Assembly: GCA_021234155.1 (NCBI GenBank)
Contig: JAJEKV010000005.1
Span: forward strand, 26,320,620 to 26,384,619
Direction of reading: 5' to 3'
Length of the DNA: 64,000 bases
Source of the DNA: Isoetes taiwanensis
Taxonomy: Eukaryota > Streptophyta > Lycopodiopsida > Isoetales > Isoetaceae
Shown: in pieces, positions 57,206-64,000 of the stretch
Position numbering within the stretch: position 1 is the stretch's first letter
Layout: each line of letters begins with the position of its first letter
Translations under genes and position numbers: made by a program
Notes under the pieces: generated by a model
Told to the model about the DNA's origin: nothing
The model's input: only the letters and a program-made list of their open reading frames with translations
Databases searched by the model: none

Positions 57206-57421
57206 ATGGCACAGATGAAAAAAGACTACATTATTGAGCTAAATCTAGATGATTTTTATGGATGGTGGATGAGCGCCTTTGGTAATTCACCAGCCTTTGT
57301 GTCGAGAGATGCTGTATTGGAGTTCCTTTTGGATTTATTTCGTAATTTATACTATTCGCAAAAATATCATTCTAGTGATGATGAGGCATCTTCAGTTCTG
57401 CAAATTGATAATTCTACTTGA
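57206..57421 (+). CDS. Small spliced gene, 71-aa protein
   Basis: A complete 71-codon frame: MAQMKKDYIIELNLDDFYGW, then WMSAFGNSPAFVSRDAVLEF, ending SSVLQIDNST. The leader is interrupted by an intron at 57036-57203 (donor AAG|GTAAAT, acceptor GATTTGCAG), which places the ATG three bases into exon 2. A TATA box (56941) and an AATAAAA signal (about 57453) bracket it. The protein is acidic with aromatic residues, and has no signal or membrane span. No family is recognised. It may be host or transposon-derived; the tidy gene structure favours expression. Confidence 0.5.
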   Translation: MAQMKKDYIIELNLDDFYGWWMSAFGNSPAFVSRDAVLEFLLDLFRNLYYSQKYHSSDDEASSVLQIDNST

Positions 57422-57646
57422 TGTTTGATGTCTGTGAACACATGAACCTTCAATAATAAAAAGTATTGACCAACTTTTTAAAAGACTATAAACTAAATAT
57501 TCTACTTTGTAATTTCTAAACTAGAGTTAGAATGTAAGATCTTACGAAGTTGCTTCACATCAATCTAGAATCACTTGGCCATTGCAGAAGAGAATGTTGG
57601 ACGTTAACTGGGGTCCAACTGCACAGTTTTGAAAAAGAGAAATGTT

Positions 57647-57668
57647 CGCGGCGGCCTTGGCCGCCGCG
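57647..57668. repeat. Perfect GC-rich palindrome
   Basis: CGCGGCGGCC-TT-GGCCGCCGCG within AT-rich DNA. Outer AGAAAT and ATTTCT extend the pairing. The predicted hairpin is very stable. Confidence 0.9.
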
Positions 57669-57683
57669 ATAAATTTCTTGTAT

Positions 57684-58054
57684 AGTTTATATAGAGTATG
57701 AAACAATTTTAAGGTAACAAAGAAATTTAAACCCTTGAAGTACGAAAATGATAAAAAAAGAACATTAAAATTGGAGCGAATACTCACTAAGTGCGCCCAA
57801 GGCCTCTCCAAAATTTTTGAATAGCCTAGAGTATTGTTGACCTTTTGAGAGTATTGTGACTGTTGACTTTGATTTTGTAGGTCAGAACATTCTTGGTTGT
57901 AATTAGAGGACTTCAACCCATAACCTCTTCGCAGCAAGTCTATGACCTTATCAATCGCCAAGAGCATCATGATAGTATTTGATTGAGTTTCACTAATTAT
58001 ATAAAGTATGAGTGTGAAACAGTTTTAAGGTAACAAAGGAATTTAAACCCTTGG
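57684..58054. repeat. Pair of 58-bp direct repeats
   Basis: TTTTAAGGTAACAAA then AATTTAAACCCTTG occurs at 57708 and 58022, about 314 bp apart. Confidence 0.85.
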
Positions 58055-59093
58055 CTTCTTGGCTCCCAGCCAATTGTATTACCGTTTGAACCAAATGTAG
58101 TAATAATGTAATCTTCTACACACATTAACCTAGTACACATAAAATATGACTTTCTTGTAATCTTGTAAGAAGGATTTGACCCTCAATTTAATCCTTTACC
58201 TTGTTGTGCCGATGTCTTCCGCTCGTATGTTGAATTAGGGTGGACATTGCAATTAATATATTTACATCCGAGGCATTTAAAGCCCTGAATAAGTGGCTCG
58301 AGGGCAAAGAATCTTGCCTATCAACCAATTATAAATCCTAGTAGATGTCAATTCTATGAAGATATTTAAGAGTACATATATGATAATATGGCCTAATATA
58401 CGCCTAAATATCATTAATGTTAAAAGGACTGACCAATAGAAAGGCGTGAAATTTTGAACTTTTGTATATAAATTTCGATAGTGATATAATGTAAACTACC
58501 CCATGCATAAAATTTTAACCCCTGTGTATAAGCAATTTTTGAATACTATGTAAGTGAAAGTTGTTGAGATAATTTCCTTGTAAAGTTTAATAGAGCAATG
58601 TGTAACTTGTTTTATGGAAAATATTAAAAATTATTGTTCCAGGCGTGGTGAGACAATCACTACGGTAGATGCTAGTTTGGATGATGGTGAGACTTAAAAA
58701 AACATGCACAAGAGTGAACCAAGTATGGAAAATAGTTCAATGTGGATTTGACTTCTTCGATCCAGTTAGCTAGTCGTTTGAGTTTGTGACGAAGGTATGA
58801 ATGCTTAATTTTGGTAGGACATTATGGCAACCAGGAAGTTGAAGGCCATCTATAGACTATGAATAATTGGTAACATGAAAATTTGATATCTTCGTAATCA
58901 AGGAGTTGAAAGTGCCATTGATTGACGGCTTATGCAAAGTACATATATCACAGACTATGTAAATACATCCTTTAAGTTGCAAAATATTGTGAAAATTTAC
59001 CTATAGTTCGAAGTTAAGAAAGTTTAGACATTTGTTATCTAAAGCGTGAGTCAAATCTTAGCGTTTGAAGTCAAAACTAAAAACTAAGGGCAT

Positions 59094-59179
59094 ATTCTTG
59101 CTCTACTCACTGTATTCTTTACAAATATATCTCTAAGGGCATATTCTTGCTCTACTCACTGTATTCTTTACAAATATAA
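59094..59179. repeat. 39-bp tandem duplication
   Basis: CTAAGGGCATATTCTTGCTC starts at 59094 and 59133, each followed by TACTCACTGTATTCTTTACA. Confidence 0.92.
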
Positions 59180-59958
59180 GTGTCTAAATTAGCCGTTTAC
59201 TCTTTAAGTGCGCCAGAGGACTGTTTAAAAATTTTGAAGAGACGATCTGCACACTTCATGAGTGTTTCCTTCATAGCCCTTGAGCATGTACAATGACTGT
59301 AAGTGTATATATTTAATAGGCAGCATAATGCCGTTGGGATTATAACCAAGATACTTGCTTCGAGGACCGTTGATTGGGATACAGTGGCACGTAAATAGCT
59401 ACAATGACTGTGTATTTAAATAATCTATTTTCAAAACTATTTTCTTTTAAATTCTCAAAAAATGGGTGGCTTCATGTTCATTGCATCTATACTTTCATGC
59501 CCATTCATACTAATTTCCATTTCGTAGTCTATTCTTCTCTAGCCACTTCACGAGGGCAACCCATAGACAGCACCTTGTTTGATACCGAACATTGGTGATC
59601 AAGTTTTTTCCAGACTATACTGAACATTGTTGATCTGTAAGTGCGTATATAAAAGAGCATGGTATTCGGCTTTTCCTTTGGGATATATTGAATATATCAT
59701 TTGATGTGGACTTGGCACCTGGAAATGTTATGGTGATCCAGATTTCTAAGTAATCCTGGGAAGATATAAACTCAAGCTTATAAAGCTAAAATTTCCCCTG
59801 GGATTCAAAATCTTTTGGCTTCTGAAGGTTCTATACCAAAATTTTATGCCGTTACAAGTCCAGATGATTTTTTCATCTCAGAACACTAACTATAAAGGAA
59901 ATTTACCAATAAATCAATCAATCAGGATGTTTAACATGCATTCTTATAAAGCAAGAAC

Positions 59959-61497
59959 TTATCTGTTATTGGGCAGCAAACTCATAAAAAGTGCAACGTT
60001 AGGTTTAAGCAATATCTCCTTCATAAAGTCCTCCGATTCATCGAACTGTCCTGCCCTTCTAAAAAGGTCAATAACGCAGCCATAATGCTCAGATGTGGCA
60101 GTAATATTATAGTCTTTACTCATGGAAGCGAAATAATGGCAACCCTCATGCACTAAACCTGCATGACTACATGCAAAAAGAATATTGATAAGGGTGACTG
60201 TATTTGGCAACATGTCACATTGCTGCATTTTTCCAAAACTTCGCAATGCTTCTGCTATGTTTCCATGGTGTGCATATGCCATGATCATGGTATTCCACAA
60301 TGCTACATCTTTAACAGGAACTCTGCTGAAAACCCCCAAAGCATTTTCTAAATTTCCAGACTCTGCATACATGTTCACCAGGGCAGCCCCAACAATAACG
60401 TCGGAATATAGACCAGAATTAAAAATTTGGCTATGAATGAGGATGCCCTCAGCAATGTCAGCTACATGAGCACAAGCATTGAGGACTCCAACAAAGGTCA
60501 CATTGTTTGGAGTAACATTGTTCATACACATTTCCCAAAATAGTCTAATGGCCTCCTCCTCAAACATTTGCTCAGAATAAGCTGCTACCAAAGTAGACCA
60601 AGTAATCAGATCCTTCTTCGGCATTCTGTCAAAGACCACCCTTGCATTTGCAACACTGTTTGCTTTACCGTACATATTAACAAGAGCATTTTCAACAACC
60701 AGAGATGATTTGCACCCTACTTCATAAGTATAAGCATGAAGTAACTTACCTTCTTCGAGAAATGCATGGCTTCTGCATGCATTTAGACATGAGATGAAGC
60801 TTATATGATCTGGTTTAACACCTCTGCGACACATATCCCAAAAAAGATGAAGAGCATCCTGGTCCAACCCATGAAAGACATAGGCTGCAATCATGGCATT
60901 CCATGTTATCAAGTTGCGATTAACCATTTTATTAAATACAATCCAAGCATCTTCAATTTTACTGCATTTGCTATACATATGTACAAGGGAAGTGCCTAAA
61001 ACAACATCTGACTCAAATCCTTTGTAAATACTGTGGGCATGGATGAGTTTTGCCTCTAAGAGAAAAAATGGGGTGTCACATACCTTAAGAATTGTATTGA
61101 ATGTGATGATGTTTACGTCCAGGTTCTTGGCATTCATATGGCAAAAGAGACCAAGAGCTTCCTTTCCATAGCCAAGGGAAGAATAGGCTGATAACATAGC
61201 ATTCCAAGATATTATATTCCTCTCTGGCATGTTATCAAACACAAAAAATGAGTCAATGATGCTGCCCCAATTGGCATACATCCCAATAAGAGTATTGGAC
61301 AAGAATATTTCATGAAGTTTATTGATAATGAGAAAGGCATGAACTGGTTTGCCCCGTGAGATGGTTCCTGCTTTAGACAAGAGGGCAGCGCATGTGCTAG
61401 GTTCCAAGTTTTTACCAAGCTCCACAAGGGATGTAAAGTTCCTGACAGACTGAGCATTTCTGACATATAGATGGAAACATGGCATTTCCAACAACAT
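59959..61497 (-). CDS. PLS-type pentatricopeptide repeat protein
   Basis: A single uninterrupted frame of 512 residues. The start ATG at 61497 has an in-frame TAG just upstream. It holds repeated PPR units of the plant P-L-S pattern: KPVHAFLIINKLHEIFLSNT, GSIIDSFFVFDNMPERNIIS, WNAMLSAYSSLGYGKEALGL, then similar units through LINILFACSHAGLVHEGCHY. PPR proteins bind organelle transcripts one base per repeat and guide editing, splicing or stability. The last repeat (EILLKPNVALFMSLLPNNR) stops at the point where E, E+ or DYW domains usually begin, so this copy lacks an editing domain and may be C-terminally truncated. No clear targeting peptide is seen; an upstream exon may supply it. Confidence 0.93.
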   Translation of the reverse strand: MLLEMPCFHLYVRNAQSVRNFTSLVELGKNLEPSTCAALLSKAGTISRGKPVHAFLIINKLHEIFLSNTLIGMYANWGSIIDSFFVFDNMPERNIISWNAMLSAYSSLGYGKEALGLFCHMNAKNLDVNIITFNTILKVCDTPFFLLEAKLIHAHSIYKGFESDVVLGTSLVHMYSKCSKIEDAWIVFNKMVNRNLITWNAMIAAYVFHGLDQDALHLFWDMCRRGVKPDHISFISCLNACRSHAFLEEGKLLHAYTYEVGCKSSLVVENALVNMYGKANSVANARVVFDRMPKKDLITWSTLVAAYSEQMFEEEAIRLFWEMCMNNVTPNNVTFVGVLNACAHVADIAEGILIHSQIFNSGLYSDVIVGAALVNMYAESGNLENALGVFSRVPVKDVALWNTMIMAYAHHGNIAEALRSFGKMQQCDMLPNTVTLINILFACSHAGLVHEGCHYFASMSKDYNITATSEHYGCVIDLFRRAGQFDESEDFMKEILLKPNVALFMSLLPNNR

Positions 61498-62270
61498 CTA
61501 CTGGTGCACTACAACCACAAATCGTAGCCATTCATTGTTGCTTTAAAACTTCCTCCTTTGCAATGTTATTTCTGACTCTAATTGCCACATTTGATTTGTA
61601 GATGCCAGGGTTGAGAAAACAACTTGCCGCATAGGAAAACTTCTTTCCCAATCCAATTACAAATACGCATGCCAATATATGTATTCCTGCAAATATCAGA
61701 CAATACTTAAGTAAATGCATTTTCCTTGAAAGCATATCGTATGAACCTCATTATAACTACATGCTATAATCATGTGTTCTAAATTCCCATGTAACCTAAA
61801 CACGTATCTGACTACAGAATTACTCAGGATCTGACAGAACTTTGTTTTTGGATACTAGACTGCAAGAAGACCATTGGAACCTTGCACAATCACTCTAGAT
61901 TTACATTTATCAACAACAAGTGGTTGGTCCATCCAAAAGCAATGCCTGGTTATGATGTTTACCCAGGTCTGGACTTCGTAACTACCTCAGATCAAGAAGC
62001 AAATACATGGATATTTTTTGCCATAGTTTTTGTCTAATTTCCTTGGTATACATGGATGACAGCATCTCTTCATATCTGTAAAATATGTATATGGCAAATC
62101 TGCAGGAATAGAGAGAAGTTAATGATTGGCTTCCATCATAAGATGCTAGACATTACGCATCTTTGGGGCTTGGATACACTGTAAATACTTGAACGTCATT
62201 CATACCTTTCTTCCACATGGAATACTGGAAGGTCCATCCATGACAAGCGCCAGCATGCATCCCATTTTTA
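61498..62270. other. 5' side of the PPR gene
   Basis: On the minus strand an acceptor-like TATTTGCAG sits near 61689, so a leader intron is possible. A separate 67-codon frame at 61532-61735 precedes the PPR start in another frame. Nothing else is recognised. Confidence 0.4.
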
Positions 62271-62274
62271 TCCA

Positions 62275-62440
62275 CAGCAAACAGCAAACTACAGCAAACT
62301 ACAGGTTAATAAAACAGCAAACTACAGGTTAATAATAATAGACAGGTTATTCAACAGCAAACTACATGTTATTCAACAGCAAACTACAGCAAACTACAGG
62401 TTATTCAACAGCAAACTACAGGTTAATAATAATAGCATAA
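62275..62440. repeat. Minisatellite of AGCAAACTACA units
   Basis: Seven AGCAAACTACA units spaced by GG-TTATTCAAC or TTAATAATAATAG pieces. The spacers are unequal and not unique, so it is not a CRISPR array. Confidence 0.9.
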
Positions 62441-62976
62441 GCTTTTTGTAATAGACAAATCCAAAAATATAACAAAAGCTGTTCATGCATCATCTTCAAG
62501 ATCTGGAAGAACCAAACAAATTAGCCTGACCAAATCACACCTTGGACTCATTGAATTGGAACATTCTGTATAGGTCCACACAAGAATCAATGGTAGGTAG
62601 CATTTGCACTAAGAACCATGTGAATAGCAGCGCAATTATAAAAGAACTGAGGTCGCTAATTGAGGCATTCTAGGTCATAGCAAGACAAAACATTTGGTGG
62701 TCCAGAGGCTGCTAAGATCACATTTATAAAAATAACCCAAAGGAAAGAAGATGACAGTATGGAAATAACCCAATAGAAAAATCACAGTTATGGAAAGAAA
62801 CCAGCTGGGTATATGACAGGACAAGGTGTTTTATGTATGTTTTTGTTTTTGATTCTTTTATGCAATACAGAAAATCTCTATTGCTCTTTATGTAAGCATC
62901 TTCTATGCCGTAAATTAAAATGGATAGAAATTTTTTTTTTGCCAGCTAAAAAAGAATCCTCATTCATATGATACAG

Positions 62977-63250
62977 GATTTAAATTATGGAGGTGCCAGG
63001 ACAGTAATGGTAGTAGGGCTTCCAGCATTAGGCTGTCTTCCTATATTCTTGAGCAAATTTGGAACTGGAAATCCTTCAGATTATGATGAATTAGGCTATC
63101 TTAAAGCATACAACGATGCGGTCAAGAAGTGGAATGGCGCACTGCTAGGTGCAGTGCAAGGTGCACAGGCAAGCTTTCCAGATTCAACATATATGTTTGC
63201 AGACATCTTCAGGATACACATCAATGTGGAATCAGATCCCAGCTCATACG
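62977..63250 (+). CDS. GDSL esterase/lipase exon, partial gene
   Basis: Bounded by an acceptor (TGATACAG) and a donor (CG|GTAAGAG). The exon reads DLNYGGARTVMVVGLPALGC, LPIFLSKFGTGNPSDYDELG and SFPDSTYMFADIFRIHINVE. It matches the third-quarter block of plant GDSL lipases (L---GAR---V-GLPPLGC-P, N-----YN--L, Y-D-Y). The GDS active-site block and the last exon are not in the window, so the rest of the gene is missing or too diverged to see. Secreted carbohydrate or lipid esterase is the family role. Confidence 0.75.
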
Positions 63251-64000
63251 GTAAGAGAACTCTCACCCTCATCACTAATAGTTTACTGAAGATAAATTTA
63301 AGCTTAAAACCATAAGCACAACTGAAGGATCTGTTGGAAGAGAGCTGGCAGTTCTGCACTTCAAATCAGTGAATAGGCCAAAAGCAAGCACAGTCAATTG
63401 ATACTACAAAAAGCCTGCCATAGCCAGGGCATCAGATAGCAATCTGGTATCTGCTACAGAGCAAGAGGACTTTTGCAATTTATGATTTGAGTAGCAACTG
63501 GCTAGATGCAAAATGGCTGGCACTTGGCCTAAGGGGCCCAATGTACTAATAATCAAACTAACGGTTGAAACTAACGGTGAGTAACTTCCTGAGCCTGTGA
63601 ACTGCGACAATTCTGTCCAAACTAACATTAAACTTGATAATATCATGAATCTCTTGTGAGAGACTGCTTGTAACAGTCAGAGAAAATCTGCAGGCTTCTC
63701 TTAAGCCTTGCCTTCAACAACCATGTCAAATATGCATACATAGAACTCTAAATTTTCTTATCATAATTTAAGAACTGAGATATGACTGAGCTGATGGGAT
63801 ACGGCACTATAAAAGAGAGACAAACACTATAAAAGATAGAGAAACAAGGAAATAAAGAATCTGTAGAAACAAAAATTCTGTAAACAGCCCAAGATTCTGT
63901 GGAAACAAAGATTCTGTAGACACACACAGCCCACGAATCAACAAAAATCGATGGGAAAAAATTACCTGATTGCTGGTATCGATTGGCTCTGTCGATGGAG
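63251..64000. other. Right end, no gene called
   Basis: An AGATTCTGTGGAAACAAAGA phrase is repeated near 63860-63925. On the minus strand CAATCAG|GTAATT near 63965 looks like an exon end of a gene that starts outside the window. Confidence 0.4.

Larger units (their letters stand above)
57422..59950. other. AT-rich spacer
   Basis: No gene called. The minus-strand open frame at 57560-57970 is Asn/Gln-rich with no known content. It holds a GC palindrome (57647) and two tandem or direct repeats listed separately. Confidence 0.5.

Noticed and set aside
57560-57970. 136-codon minus-strand frame
   Set aside because: Crosses the GC palindrome and a direct repeat; no motif or splice sites judged convincing.
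58050-58110. Possible tRNA (GGCTCCCAGCC..)
   Set aside because: No cloverleaf, box A or box B could be arranged.
62275-62440. CRISPR-like spacing of AGCAAACTACA
   Set aside because: Spacers are unequal and themselves repeated; ordinary minisatellite.

Overview
The window looks like nuclear DNA of a land plant, probably not a typical seed plant. I infer this from spliced genes for a kinetochore NUF2 protein, an alpha-tubulin remnant, a PLS-type PPR protein and a GDSL-lipase exon, set among many degraded LTR retrotransposons. A fern or other spore-bearing plant would fit, but the species cannot be fixed from the sequence alone. Nothing bacterial, phage-like or organellar was seen.

Layout. 548-5198: Copia-1, complete with LTRs and target-site duplication (TSD), decayed coding. 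8509-9387: an unrecognised three-exon gene. 10191-12120: stacked tandem repeats, including a long array with a 63-bp register. 12557-16714: a minus-strand LTR element (TSD AATTA, one 1.5-kb LTR, initiator-tRNA primer site) that encodes only unrecognised proteins. 16920-18145: GC-rich palindromes and degenerate repeats. 22111-23850: a DNA transposon with about 265-bp inverted ends and a Merlin/IS1595-type transposase broken by one stop. 25909-26349: an unknown ORF with one stop. 26450-33370: a decayed minus-strand Gypsy element whose RNase H-like region lies between protease and RT, with a 2.35-kb LTR-like element (TSD TTGAT) nested in its gag. 33870-36060: tandem and dispersed repeats. 38311-40484: a LINE 3' remnant (minus) abutting a Copia RT/RNase H remnant (plus). 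41277-41711: alpha-tubulin pseudogene exon. 44016-47758: Copia-3, with near-identical LTRs but no gag. 48439-50789: NUF2 in eleven exons. 51968-55833: the 5' end of a Copia element followed by a Gypsy-type segment with an extra upstream ORF. 56941-57460: a small spliced gene for a 71-aa protein. 59959-61497: PPR gene. 62977-63250: GDSL exon.

How the parts relate. Most of the window is retrotransposon debris with nested insertions. The genes most likely to be working are NUF2 (cell division, with an E2F-like palindrome at its start), the PPR gene (organelle RNA processing) and perhaps the small spliced genes at 8509 and 57206. Both Copia elements with intact 5' ends at 548 and 44016 carry a primer site matching the anticodon arm, not the 3' end, of initiator tRNA-Met. 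This is the half-tRNA priming known from Drosophila copia. The Merlin-like transposon and the Gypsy element with displaced RNase H are the other most unusual items.
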